Shown: positions 1-8,753, numbered from the stretch's first letter. The stretch: 30,024 nucleotides of DNA from UBA4722 sp041690995 (GCA_041690995.1 JBEPVM010000020.1:1-30024); one strand, 5' to 3'. The notes: generated by a model not told the origin, from the sequence alone. Numbers and translations: made by a program.

Positions 1-72
1 CGTATGCTTAAGGTAGTGCCATTGCCACCAGACCCCGCACAAAAACGCGAATACACGCCTGCATTCTTGTGA
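1..72 (+). CDS. Possible 3' end of a repeated gene (partial)
   Basis: An open frame enters from the left edge and stops at TGA 70-72. It reads KVVPLPPDPAQKREYTPAFL before the stop. The right-end repeat copy keeps the same frame and the same stop, with one visible residue change (A to V). The GC-rich stem at 32-98 overlaps the last codons and continues past the stop, as a terminator might. I do not recognise the peptide. It may equally be a non-coding palindrome with a chance open frame. Confidence 0.3.
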   Translation, partial: RMLKVVPLPPDPAQKREYTPAFL

Positions 73-108
73 CAAACGTGGCGCGTTTTTTGCGGGGTGA
101 CAGGTTCT
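7..108. repeat. Left copy of a 102-bp terminal inverted repeat
   Basis: This segment is the reverse complement of 29923-30024 with about 7 mismatches in 102 positions, seen by direct comparison. It contains an internal stem: 32-49 (ACCCCGCACAAAAACGCG) pairs with 82-98 (CGCGTTTTTTGCGGGGT) with a single bulged C, around a loop of about 32 nt. The similarity runs to the right-hand edge of the window, so the full repeat is probably longer than what is visible. Because both window ends stop in the same repeat, a dispersed multicopy sequence that broke the assembly is the simplest reading. It could be the 3' end of a repeated gene with its terminator, or a palindromic mobile repeat. Confidence 0.9.
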
Positions 109-181
109 ATTAATGTCTTCGAAATGATTAATATTCACAGGGATGGCAAGCAGTGACTTTATTCATTTATAATCCTGCTGC

Positions 182-1180
182 TCACATCTTTTTCTTAACC
201 GCTTCATTGCCTGCTGCTGGCATCTTTTTCTTAACCATTTCATTGATAGTGTCAGCATAATCCGCTTTGGCACGTACAGAGCTAAAGAAATTGCCTATCC
301 GATTACCGAATTTATAGCCAGCATATCCTCCAAAAACTCCACCTGCGCCTGTACCAAAAGCCCCTACTTTAACGCCTAGCATCGCACCAGAAATAACCCC
401 GACAATAGCGCCTATAATTCGATACATCCATTTTTTGACTTTCTCCCATCTACTCGTCAGTTTTAGAGATTCTTTAAGCCCTTCTGCTGCCTTATTAATT
501 TTTCCCATATAAGCCAGAACATCATCCAAGTTATCATTTGCGGCACGCCTATTTCTGACCTCTTCTAGGGATAGCGTTTTTTTCAGTTCTTCGATTAACG
601 CTGTAAGTTTCTTTCGCGCTTCCGTTTCTTCATCCTTCTGTTCATATTCTTGAAGTTCTTCCTCTTCTTCCTGTTCTTGATTACGTCTTTTTCCATTAAG
701 CATTTCATCAAGTTTTTTTACAGAAGTCAGTAAATCCTTACCCCAAAAATCCTTAATATTTTTTTCTTCGTTTTCAGAAAATAATTCGGAATCAAGCAAC
801 CGATCTTTTACTTCTTTGGGTTCATCTGCACCTAGGAGTTCTTCCTTTTGTTGTCCTCCTATTTCTTTAGTGATCCACCCTTCATACCAATTAAATGTTT
901 CTTCACCTATTTCTTCACTCTGTCCTCTCACATGGACTTCTGCTTTGCACTTCAGTAAATCTTCATTACCTTCATCTAACAAAGGTACCCAGTCGGCATC
1001 GCATCCAGACGCGTAAGCTGTCATATAAAGCCTGTAGTCTTTTTCCCCCTTCAACATCCTTAAAACATAAAGTGTATCTGTTTCTGTGTTGTTTACCTTA
1101 TCATAAGCTTGAGTTTCTTCTTCTGTTGACTCAAATTTTATAGCCGCGCTCTCGATCACAACAATCTTTTTTATTTTCAT
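182..1180 (-). CDS. Acidic coiled-coil protein with glycine-zipper membrane segment, unknown function
   Basis: A 332-residue protein of no family I recognise. ATG at 1180 follows a GAGGG Shine-Dalgarno about 10 nt upstream. Residues 1-160 are soluble and acidic. Residues 168-187 form a run rich in Glu and Gln that leads into a predicted coiled coil to about 245. Residues 254-299 are hydrophobic and Gly-rich with GxxxG spacing (IGAIVGVISGAMLGVKVGAF, then GGVFGGYAGYKFGNRIG), typical of glycine-zipper segments that insert in or multimerise on membranes. No N-terminal signal peptide is visible. The tail carries a duplicated NE(M/A)VKKKM unit. It lies alone between the left repeat and murD, where ftsW/murG would often follow. 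A secreted effector is a possibility (Glu-rich block, membrane segment), but this is inference only. Confidence 0.75.
   Translation of the reverse strand: MKIKKIVVIESAAIKFESTEEETQAYDKVNNTETDTLYVLRMLKGEKDYRLYMTAYASGCDADWVPLLDEGNEDLLKCKAEVHVRGQSEEIGEETFNWYEGWITKEIGGQQKEELLGADEPKEVKDRLLDSELFSENEEKNIKDFWGKDLLTSVKKLDEMLNGKRRNQEQEEEEELQEYEQKDEETEARKKLTALIEELKKTLSLEEVRNRRAANDNLDDVLAYMGKINKAAEGLKESLKLTSRWEKVKKWMYRIIGAIVGVISGAMLGVKVGAFGTGAGGVFGGYAGYKFGNRIGNFFSSVRAKADYADTINEMVKKKMPAAGNEAVKKKM
185..245. repeat. 36-bp-period tandem duplication at the 3' end of the coiled-coil gene
   Basis: The 25-nt unit at 185-209 recurs at 221-245 with two mismatches, so the period is 36 nt or 12 codons. In the protein this duplicates NE(M/A)VKKKM at the extreme C-terminus. 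The period is a multiple of three, so the frame is preserved. Confidence 0.85.
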
Positions 1181-1367
1181 CTTAAGTTTACCCTCACATT
1201 TATTTTCAACTTACTAACCTGATTGTTCTATCAAAAAGCCCTCAACAGTCATAATTTTTTCCTCAAGCGCAGTAGTTTATATTTTTATAGCCCTACTTGC
1301 AATAAAAATGTTCAATTATTTTTTATAACAACTCTCTTAATGATATTCATCTTTGTGATTTTTTTTA
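1181..1367. other. A+T-rich spacer between murD and the coiled-coil gene
   Basis: This 187-bp stretch holds no convincing ORF. It must contain the end of the murD transcript and the promoter of the coiled-coil gene, both on the minus strand, but I could not pin down a clear hairpin terminator or a good -35/-10 pair. Confidence 0.5.
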
Positions 1368-2702
1368 CTATTTTAATCCCTGCACAGCCTCTGTAAACAC
1401 TTCTCCACGATGTTCAAAATTATTAAACATATCAAGGCTGGCGCAAGCAGGTGAAAGTAATACTATATCGCCTTTTTTTGCTATTTTAGCGGATTCTATC
1501 ACCGCTTCTTCCATGGATTTTGCGAAATAGATTTCCACTCGATCGCCAATCACCTTCCCTAAAATAGAAGCATCTTCGCCTATTAATACGGCTGTCTTGA
1601 CATAGCGTGCAATGGGCATGACGAGTGGCGTAAAATCTGCATTCTTACCAACGCCACCTGCAATTAAAACAAGCTTGCCTTCTATTTCTTTTCCAAGCCC
1701 TTCTATTGCTGCCAATGTCGCACCTACATTTGTTCCTTTGGAGTCGTTATACCAACGCACGCCATTCCGGTCACGTACGAATTGGCAGCGATGGGGCAAG
1801 CCTGTAAAGGTACGTAATACCTTTAGCATAGGTTCCATGTGTAATCCATAACCATAACCAATCGCTAATGCCGCGAGTGCATTTGCTTGGTAATGTCGTC
1901 CTAAAATCGGTAACTCTTTTACAGGCATGAGTATTTGATTTTCAAAGGCTAGATATATTTCATTATTTTTTTTCAATAACCCAAACTCATTTTTTTCGGG
2001 CGGGTTTAATGTAAATGTGATTTTTTGTGGACAATGGCTACAATCTGTTAACTCATCATCTCGATTACAAACCGCAATGGCGCAATTAGAATAAATATGT
2101 TGTTTAGCCTTGCGATAGTCTTCTAATGTTGCATAACGATCCATGTGATCATGCGTGACATTCAGCACTGTCGCTACTTGAGGAGCTAATGAATACACTG
2201 TTTCAAGTTGAAAACTCGATAGTTCCAAGACAAAAAGCTCTGTATCCGGAGCAGAGAGTAAATCCAGAACGGGTATCCCTAAATTACCCCCTACCTGCAC
2301 TTTTATGCCTGCCGCAGCTGCCATTTCACCCACTAATGTTGTCACTGTACTCTTTGCATTCGTTCCTGTAATAGCAATCACGGGGGCTGTCACACTTAAT
2401 GCAAATAATTCAATATCCCCTATCACAGGCACACCTCGTGCAATTTGGCGCGCAATGCTCGGTGTTTTTAAAGAAATACCTGGGCTTATAATAATTTTAT
2501 CTGCTTGATCGAGTACTACATCGTCTAATTTCCCTAAAACGACAGGAGCCTCAGGGAATAATTTTTTAAATTCTGTCAAGTTCGGTGGTGTCTCTCGCGT
2601 ATCCATCATGACAAATGGAATATTTTTTTTAGCAAGATCATGCGCACAGGATAAACCTGTGATGCCTAATCCTATAATAATATGTAAATTTTCTTTCTTC
2701 AT
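1368..2702 (-). CDS. murD: UDP-N-acetylmuramoyl-L-alanine:D-glutamate ligase MurD
   Basis: Cytoplasmic Mur ligase that adds D-Glu to UDP-MurNAc-L-Ala using ATP. The protein has 444 residues, close to the usual 440-450. An N-terminal Rossmann-like domain binds the UDP substrate (GLGITGLS, residues 11-18). The central ATPase domain has the P-loop ITGTNAKST at 111-119, in which Ala replaces the more common Gly before Lys; this variant is tolerated in the family. Further Mur-ligase signatures are LNVTHDHMDRY and the C-terminal DSKGTN and LSPACASLDMF motifs. ATG at 2702 lies 6 nt after the mraY stop. It is the last gene of the cell-wall cluster here; ftsW and murG do not follow. Confidence 0.97.
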   Translation of the reverse strand: MKKENLHIIIGLGITGLSCAHDLAKKNIPFVMMDTRETPPNLTEFKKLFPEAPVVLGKLDDVVLDQADKIIISPGISLKTPSIARQIARGVPVIGDIELFALSVTAPVIAITGTNAKSTVTTLVGEMAAAAGIKVQVGGNLGIPVLDLLSAPDTELFVLELSSFQLETVYSLAPQVATVLNVTHDHMDRYATLEDYRKAKQHIYSNCAIAVCNRDDELTDCSHCPQKITFTLNPPEKNEFGLLKKNNEIYLAFENQILMPVKELPILGRHYQANALAALAIGYGYGLHMEPMLKVLRTFTGLPHRCQFVRDRNGVRWYNDSKGTNVGATLAAIEGLGKEIEGKLVLIAGGVGKNADFTPLVMPIARYVKTAVLIGEDASILGKVIGDRVEIYFAKSMEEAVIESAKIAKKGDIVLLSPACASLDMFNNFEHRGEVFTEAVQGLK

Positions 2703-2708
2703 AAGGCC

Positions 2709-3791
2709 CTACCGCAATTTTAAGGTCGCTAAACCACACAACACCAACACAAAAGTTATAATCCAAAAACGCACTATCACCCGTGGTTCTGGCCAGCCTT
2801 TTAATTCAAAATGATGATGAATAGGCGCCATCTTAAAAATTCTTTTTCCTGTTAATTTAAACGATGCCACTTGTAAAATCACCGAAAGCGTTTCTACCAC
2901 AAAAATGCCGCCCATGACAAATAATACTAATTCCTGCCTGACGATCACAGCAATCACCCCGAGCGCTGCACCCAATGCTAATGATCCCACATCCCCCATA
3001 AAAACAAGCGCTGGATAGGCGTTAAACCAGAGAAACCCTAACCCTGCACCTACTAATGCTCCGCAAAATACCGCAATTTCCCCCGTGCCAGAAACATAAG
3101 GAATCGCTAAATAACTTGCAAAATGAAAATTACCAGACGCATAAGCAAATATACCTAGCGCGCCTGCCACCATCACAGCTGGCAAAATAGCTAAACCATC
3201 TAAACCATCGGTTAAATTCACTGCATTACTTGAGCCAATAATGACAACATACGAAAAGATAATAAAAAATGAACCTAAAGGCCACATCATGTCTTTAAAA
3301 AAAGGAAAAACCAATTCTGTTTCCACAGGAAAACTCGCGGTGTAATATAAATAAGTCGCCGCACCTAACCCCAAAACAGATTGAAAGAAAAATTTACGCC
3401 GCGCAGATAAACCACGTGAATTTTTACGTGTTAATTTTAAATAATCATCCCATCCACCAATCAAACCAAAACCCAGCATCACTAATAAAACTAACCAGAC
3501 ATAACGATTCGATAAGTCACCCCACAATAGCGTACTTAACGTCACAGCAATTAAGATAAGAGAACCGCCCATGGTCGGCGTACCTGTTTTTGATAAGTGA
3601 CTTTGAGGACCATCATTACGCACAACTTGTCCCACTTTTAATTGAGTCAAGCGGCGTATCATCGAAGGTCCGATCCATAACGCCATCACCAACGCCGTTA
3701 ACGCCGCCAGGATAGAGCGTAAAGTGAGATATTGAACGACATGAAAAACATGAAAATATTTTGATAAAAACTCACTTAACCAAACGAGCAT
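2709..3791 (-). CDS. mraY: Phospho-N-acetylmuramoyl-pentapeptide transferase MraY
   Basis: Polytopic inner-membrane enzyme that transfers phospho-MurNAc-pentapeptide to undecaprenyl phosphate, giving lipid I. It has 360 residues, the same length as the E. coli enzyme, with about ten hydrophobic segments. Diagnostic motifs are GTPTMGG near residue 70, the Asp-rich GGWDDYLK, NAVNLTDGLDGLA, and the C-terminal APIHHHFELKGW histidine motif. ATG at 3791 sits inside the 3' end of murE, giving a 20-bp overlap and probable translational coupling. In the standard dcw order murF lies between murE and mraY; here it is absent. Confidence 0.98.
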   Translation of the reverse strand: MLVWLSEFLSKYFHVFHVVQYLTLRSILAALTALVMALWIGPSMIRRLTQLKVGQVVRNDGPQSHLSKTGTPTMGGSLILIAVTLSTLLWGDLSNRYVWLVLLVMLGFGLIGGWDDYLKLTRKNSRGLSARRKFFFQSVLGLGAATYLYYTASFPVETELVFPFFKDMMWPLGSFFIIFSYVVIIGSSNAVNLTDGLDGLAILPAVMVAGALGIFAYASGNFHFASYLAIPYVSGTGEIAVFCGALVGAGLGFLWFNAYPALVFMGDVGSLALGAALGVIAVIVRQELVLFVMGGIFVVETLSVILQVASFKLTGKRIFKMAPIHHHFELKGWPEPRVIVRFWIITFVLVLCGLATLKLR

Positions 3792-5274
3792 TCAGTATCT
3801 CCTTAACTTTTTCTACATCACTAAAGGGTATTTTTAAATCACCGATTTGCTGATACGCTTCAGCCCCCTTCCCTGCAATCAACACACAGTCGCCTGGTTT
3901 TGCATATTGTATACTGCAAGCAATTGCTTGAGAACGATCATGTTGCACTATTATTTTTGTGGGGTTTGTAAATCCACGCAAAATATCCGCGACTATTTCT
4001 TCTGGATTTTCTGTGCGCGGATTATCATCCGTCACAATCACATGATCCGCATATCGCTCAGCAATTGCTGCCATCAATGGCCGTTTAGCACGATCACGAT
4101 CTCCTCCACAACCAAACACGCAATAGAGTTGTCCTTTGCAATGAGGTCTTAATGCTAATAATACTTTTTCCAATGAATCAGGTTTATGTGAATGATCTAC
4201 CACAACCAAAGGTTGTTCTTGACCCCCCACTACTTGCATTCTACCAGGCACAGGCGTTAGTTTTGCCACACAGTGTAATATTGTAGATAACGGTATTTTT
4301 AATAATCCCAACACAGCAATTACCGCCAGCACATTACTTAAATTAAACTGACCCATGAGTGGAGCTTGTAATTCTCCCTCGCCCCACGGTGTCACGACAT
4401 GCGCTCGTATTTCATGCTCTAACTGAATATTCTCTGCTCTTACAAAAGGTATTGAATTCGCTATTTTTGTTTTTTGCATGCCATACGCAATAATATTTTT
4501 TTTATTTGCAAAAGAAGTTATTAATGTCTGGCCAAAAGGATCATCGCTATTAATTACTGCATATTCAGTTAAGGGGCTATCAAATAATATTTTTTTTGCT
4601 GCGCCATAAGATTCCATCGTTTCATGGTAATCTAAATGATCATGCGTTAAATTAGTAAAAACACCTATAAAAAAAGGAATATTTTTAACTCTTCCCTGGT
4701 CAAGGCTATGTGATGACACTTCCATTGCGACATAATTCGCGCTTTTTAAAACACATTCCGAAAATATTTTTTGTAAAGTAATAGCATCAGGCGTTGTTAA
4801 GCCGCTTGGCTGAATGTCACCATAGATACCGTTTCCGAGTGATCCAATTAATCCACACGATACATTCAGTTGTTCTAATATTTCTGCTAGAAAATGCGTA
4901 CACGAAGTTTTTCCACTCGTTCCTGTCACACCCATTATTTTTAATTTATTTGCAGGATAAGAATAAAACCGAGCAGCAATTTCGTTTATTTTATTTTTTA
5001 AATTAAATATAGAAATAATAGGCACTGAATCTTTATAATAGATTTCTATCGTACTAGATACTGTTTCCATCAAGATACAATAAGCACCTTTCTGAATCGC
5101 ATCATCAATAAATTTTCGCCCATCTAACTGGGTGCCTTGATAAGCAAAAAATAAATCACCCGATTTAACTTGTCGGCTATCTAAAGCTAACCCTGTTATA
5201 TTAATAATCTTTTTAGGTAAAATCTCTTCTATTTGATCACAAATATCATAGAGAAGATCGGATAATTTTATCAT
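3772..5274 (-). CDS. murE: UDP-MurNAc-tripeptide synthetase MurE, meso-diaminopimelate type
   Basis: Cytoplasmic ATP-dependent ligase that adds the third stem residue. At 500 residues it is a single MurE, not a MurE-MurF fusion. The P-loop is GVTGTSGKTS near residues 115-124, with Ser where Asn is usual. The substrate-specifying DNPR motif (TDDNPRTENPEE, about 415-426) indicates meso-diaminopimelate, not lysine. Other Mur-ligase motifs are TTPDA, EVSSHSLDQGR and FTNLTHDHLDYH. ATG at 5274 overlaps the ftsI stop by four bases (ATGA), and the 3' end overlaps mraY by 20 bp. Confidence 0.97.
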   Translation of the reverse strand: MIKLSDLLYDICDQIEEILPKKIINITGLALDSRQVKSGDLFFAYQGTQLDGRKFIDDAIQKGAYCILMETVSSTIEIYYKDSVPIISIFNLKNKINEIAARFYSYPANKLKIMGVTGTSGKTSCTHFLAEILEQLNVSCGLIGSLGNGIYGDIQPSGLTTPDAITLQKIFSECVLKSANYVAMEVSSHSLDQGRVKNIPFFIGVFTNLTHDHLDYHETMESYGAAKKILFDSPLTEYAVINSDDPFGQTLITSFANKKNIIAYGMQKTKIANSIPFVRAENIQLEHEIRAHVVTPWGEGELQAPLMGQFNLSNVLAVIAVLGLLKIPLSTILHCVAKLTPVPGRMQVVGGQEQPLVVVDHSHKPDSLEKVLLALRPHCKGQLYCVFGCGGDRDRAKRPLMAAIAERYADHVIVTDDNPRTENPEEIVADILRGFTNPTKIIVQHDRSQAIACSIQYAKPGDCVLIAGKGAEAYQQIGDLKIPFSDVEKVKEILNARLVK

Positions 5275-6986
5275 TCTTTTTTCCAGCTACTCACATCATC
5301 ATCCGGTGGAACATTTAAAATATGCAATGTGGCTTCCATAATTCTTTTAAAAACAGGTGCTGATACTAACCCACCAAAATAATTTTTGCCTTGCGGATCA
5401 CGAATAATCACAGCCACGACAAACCGTGGATTGCTCACAGGTGCAATACCTACAAAAGAAGAAACATAGCGATGCTTTTCATAACCATGTACGCCGACTA
5501 TTTTTGCAGTGCCTGTTTTACCCGCTACACGAAACCCTTGAATTTGCGCAGGTTTACCGGTGCTACGTTCTTCTTTCCCTGTCTTCTTAGAAACAACTGC
5601 TTCCAATAATCCTAACATTTGGTCAGCCAATTTCGCGCTAATCACTCGCTCGCCGAGAGGTGGCTTATCGACTCGCAATAACGACAATGGAACTTTTATC
5701 CCATGATTCGCGAAAATCATATACGCTTGTGTCAATTGCAATGCCGTTGCAGACATGCCATAACCAAACGATAAAGTCGCTAATGCAAAGGGGTCCCAGT
5801 GTACACGGCGTATCAGTTCACCAGAGCGTTCTCCAGGAAACCCCACCCCCGTGCTTTCTCCAAAACCCACTTGATGTAGTAAATTCCATAATTGATCAGG
5901 TGGCAATGATAAAATTATTTTAGTTGCGCCGACATTACTGGATAACTGCAAAATTTGCTTCACCGTTAACTGACCATTATTGTGTTCATCATGCACGATA
6001 TTATGCCCTACTCTGAGCCAACCTGGATAGGTGTCAATAATTGTATTTGGCGTATATTTCCCACTATCAAGCGCACTCGCTATGCTAAATGCTTTAATCG
6101 TTGATCCTGGCTCAAACGTATCGGTGACTGCTCGATTACGAAAAGCATTACCTTCTTTACCCGTTAATTTATTGGGATTAAAAGAAGGTTGGTTAACCAT
6201 CGCTAAAATTTCCCCTGTTTTTACATCAACAATAATGGCTGTTCCTGATTCCGCAAGATTATCTTTGATCCCCGCCATTAATTCTCGATAGGCTATATAT
6301 TGAAGACGGCGATTAATACTGAGCGCTAAATCATGCCCTGGTTTTTGTTCTTCTATAGTACGTATTCTTGAAATACTGCGCCCCAATCTATCTTTGATAA
6401 CCAATGCCTTACCTGAGGTACCTGTGAGCCATGCATTATAAGCAAGCTCTAACCCTTCTTGTCCACGATCATCCACATTCGTAAAGCCTACCACATGCGC
6501 TGCCACTTCCGCTTCTGGGTAATAACGCTTAAAAGTTTGTTGCAAATAAACCCCAGGAATCGCTAATAATTTAATTTTATTAGCTATGTCAGGCGACACA
6601 TCCCGTTTTAAATAAGCAAACTGTTGATTACGATTTTGAGAATGCCTTAATAAAATATTAATAGTGGTTGGCTTCAAACGAAGCGCTATGCTTAATGCTT
6701 TAATAGATTTTGAATCTGTTAGAAACTCGGATGGATTCATCCAGACAGAATAAACAGATGTACTAATCGCTAATGGATAACCATTACGATCAGTCATCAT
6801 TCCACGAAACGCAGGGGTTGTAATAGTACGCAGCGCACGCGCATCGCCTTGCATTTGCAGAAAATGTTTTTTCAATACCGTCAAATCGAGCGCGCGTAAA
6901 ACTAATCCTAATACGATCAAAAGAATTAAACTGAGTAATAAATAAAAACGCCAGGCGATATAGCTGGCGCGTAATAGTTGTTTCAC
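5271..6986 (-). CDS. ftsI: Septal peptidoglycan transpeptidase FtsI (PBP3)
   Basis: Class B penicillin-binding protein that crosslinks septal peptidoglycan in the divisome. From GTG at 6986, five bases after the ftsL stop, it has about 571 residues. A further-upstream TTG at 7034 keeps the frame open but would overlap ftsL by 44 bp and has no good ribosome site, so I prefer GTG. One N-terminal membrane segment follows a short cytoplasmic tail (WRFYLLLSLILLIVLGLVL). The PBP-dimerisation region comes next, then the transpeptidase domain with STIK (active-site Ser, about 295), SSN (about 349) and KTGT (about 490), spaced as in E. coli PBP3. The 3' end overlaps murE by four bases. Confidence 0.95.
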   Translation of the reverse strand: MKQLLRASYIAWRFYLLLSLILLIVLGLVLRALDLTVLKKHFLQMQGDARALRTITTPAFRGMMTDRNGYPLAISTSVYSVWMNPSEFLTDSKSIKALSIALRLKPTTINILLRHSQNRNQQFAYLKRDVSPDIANKIKLLAIPGVYLQQTFKRYYPEAEVAAHVVGFTNVDDRGQEGLELAYNAWLTGTSGKALVIKDRLGRSISRIRTIEEQKPGHDLALSINRRLQYIAYRELMAGIKDNLAESGTAIIVDVKTGEILAMVNQPSFNPNKLTGKEGNAFRNRAVTDTFEPGSTIKAFSIASALDSGKYTPNTIIDTYPGWLRVGHNIVHDEHNNGQLTVKQILQLSSNVGATKIILSLPPDQLWNLLHQVGFGESTGVGFPGERSGELIRRVHWDPFALATLSFGYGMSATALQLTQAYMIFANHGIKVPLSLLRVDKPPLGERVISAKLADQMLGLLEAVVSKKTGKEERSTGKPAQIQGFRVAGKTGTAKIVGVHGYEKHRYVSSFVGIAPVSNPRFVVAVIIRDPQGKNYFGGLVSAPVFKRIMEATLHILNVPPDDDVSSWKKE

Positions 6987-6990
6987 TTTA

Positions 6991-7329
6991 TTATTGTCCG
7001 TCCACCATAACGATTGTCTTAGCTTCAGGAACAACCATATCTAAATTTTTCTCAGCCATATTTTGAATATGCACTTGCATCATTAAAGTGCTTTTTTCAA
7101 GTAACAGTTGTCCTTGTTGGATACGCAATTGATCATGCTCCCCCAAAGATTGCTGTATGCTCGCATTTAAACCCCGCACTGAGTTAGTCATATAAATTAA
7201 ACTCAACGCGGAAAATAATACAGAAAAAATAAGTGCAAATAATGAAAATTCGAGACGTGCCCAAAAGACAGAGACTACCCAACCGCGTGATAATACCCCT
7301 TGATTATATAAACGTGCTGCTGCATTCAT
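6991..7329 (-). CDS. ftsL: Cell division protein FtsL
   Basis: Small bitopic divisome protein that works with FtsB and FtsQ to activate the FtsW-FtsI synthase. It has 112 residues: a short basic cytoplasmic tail, one membrane helix at about 27-49, and a periplasmic heptad-like coiled coil at about 50-95 (QQSLGEHDQLRIQQGQLLLE). The sequence is weakly conserved in this family, so the call rests on topology, length and position between rsmH and ftsI. ATG at 7329 overlaps the rsmH stop by four bases. Confidence 0.92.
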   Translation of the reverse strand: MNAAARLYNQGVLSRGWVVSVFWARLEFSLFALIFSVLFSALSLIYMTNSVRGLNASIQQSLGEHDQLRIQQGQLLLEKSTLMMQVHIQNMAEKNLDMVVPEAKTIVMVDGQ

Positions 7330-8276
7330 GATAATTTCTCCCCTATTCTTAAAATCGCGCTCCTTGCCCGAGGATTTCCTGATATTTCTTTCAGGCTAGG
7401 CTTAGCTCGACCCAACCGCTTAAATTTAGATTGAATAGCAGCATGCTTTATAGGTAATTTTGCTGGAAAATTATCGGCACGCTCTTGCTGTAACATAAAA
7501 TGTTTTACTATACGATCCTCTAATGAATGAAAACTAATAACTAACAAGCGACCCCCTCCTCGTAATGCATTTAAGCTTTGTATCAGCCCTTCATGCAGTT
7601 CATCTAATTCATGATTAATAGCAATGCGTATTGCTTGAAAACTCCGCGTAGCAGGATGTTTGCCTTTTTCCCACGCAGGTATCGCTGCAGATACAATATT
7701 GGCTAACTCTTCTGTTGTTGTAATTGCTTTTATTCGACGTTCAGTTACAATTGCTTTCGCAATACGCCGTGAAAAACGTTCTTCCCCATACTCCCACAAG
7801 ACTTTTGCTAACGCCTGCTCATCAATAGTCGCAAGCCAAGTCGCTGCATCCATTCCCTGTGAATAATCCATACGCATATCCAATTTGCCAGACCGCATAA
7901 AACTAAACCCGCGTTCCGCATCATCCAACTGCGGTGAAGAAACACCTAAATCAAACAAGATGCCATTCACTTTACCCAACACTTGTTGGCTTATTAAAAA
8001 TGACTCCAACTCTGCAAACGATCCATGCTGAATAGTAAAACGTGGATCAGCAGCAAAATGTTGCCTTCCATAAGCAACCGCATCAGGATCTTTATCCATC
8101 GCTAACAAACGTCCATTTGAGCCTAGCTGATCCAAAATACCTTGTGCATGGCCACCACGACCGAACGTAGCATCTACATAAATACCGTCAGGCTGTATGG
8201 CAAGGTTTGTTAAAACCTCTTCCAATAACACCGCTTTATGTTCGTATGTAAATTCCATGGTTCGACATGCCGCCAT
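7326..8276 (-). CDS. rsmH: 16S rRNA (cytosine-1402 N4)-methyltransferase RsmH
   Basis: SAM-dependent methyltransferase that acts on C1402 in the ribosomal decoding centre, paired with RsmI, which is also in this window. It has 316 residues (E. coli 313). The SAM-binding motif DATFGRGGHA is at about 35-44. Other family motifs are DLGVSSPQLDDAERGFSF, RMD, ATRSFQAIRIAINHEL and ISFHSLEDRIVK. ATG at 8276 is supported by AGGGA seven bases upstream; a second ATG at 8258 has no such site. It is the second gene of the mra operon. Confidence 0.98.
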   Translation of the reverse strand: MAACRTMEFTYEHKAVLLEEVLTNLAIQPDGIYVDATFGRGGHAQGILDQLGSNGRLLAMDKDPDAVAYGRQHFAADPRFTIQHGSFAELESFLISQQVLGKVNGILFDLGVSSPQLDDAERGFSFMRSGKLDMRMDYSQGMDAATWLATIDEQALAKVLWEYGEERFSRRIAKAIVTERRIKAITTTEELANIVSAAIPAWEKGKHPATRSFQAIRIAINHELDELHEGLIQSLNALRGGGRLLVISFHSLEDRIVKHFMLQQERADNFPAKLPIKHAAIQSKFKRLGRAKPSLKEISGNPRARSAILRIGEKLS

Positions 8277-8291
8277 AAAAAAGTCCCTATA

Positions 8292-8753
8292 TTACAATGA
8301 CAATGATTTCATTTCATCGGGTAAAACGTTAGAATTACTATTTGCTTCTTCTTCCAGCCATTTTCCACGACTTATTTGCCAATGTGCTTCATCCCATAAT
8401 TCAAATTTCTTACCCTGTCCAATCAACACGGCTTGTTTTTTTAATCCCGCATAATCAATTAATTCACGTGACAATAGTATTCGTCCATTACCATCCAATT
8501 CCCCTTCAGTCGCATGGCCTATCAATAAGCGCTGAATACGGCGCGCTTGCGGATTAAAGCTTGGTAACTGCGCCAGTTTAGCTTCGATCACTTCCCATTC
8601 AAGAAGGGGGTACAGTAATAAACAATGTTCATCTGTATCAATCGTCACTACCATGCGACCGCTGCTTTCCTCTTGTAAGCGTTCACGATAACGCGCGGGC
8701 ATACTGATCCTGCCTTTTGCATCCATGGCAATACTATTGATTCCTCTAAACAT
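8292..8753 (-). CDS. mraZ: Transcriptional regulator MraZ
   Basis: DNA-binding autorepressor of the dcw operon, which forms a ring of AbrB/SpoVT-like subunits. The 153-residue length matches the family (152 in E. coli). Both half-domains are visible: MFRGINSIAMDAKGRISMPA at the N-terminus and a second copy from about residue 75 (ATEGELDGNGRILLSRELID). ATG at 8753 follows AGGAAA at suitable spacing. Its likely operator, four boxes with 10-bp period, lies 83 bp upstream of the start. Confidence 0.97.
   Translation of the reverse strand: MFRGINSIAMDAKGRISMPARYRERLQEESSGRMVVTIDTDEHCLLLYPLLEWEVIEAKLAQLPSFNPQARRIQRLLIGHATEGELDGNGRILLSRELIDYAGLKKQAVLIGQGKKFELWDEAHWQISRGKWLEEEANSNSNVLPDEMKSLSL

Noticed and set aside
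1368..2702. A defective MurD P-loop (GTNAKST)
   Set aside because: Ala before Lys is a tolerated variant in MurD, and all other catalytic motifs are present.
6987..7034. A 16-residue N-terminal extension of FtsI from TTG 7034
   Set aside because: It overlaps ftsL by 44 bp and lacks a ribosome site; GTG 6986 gives normal topology.
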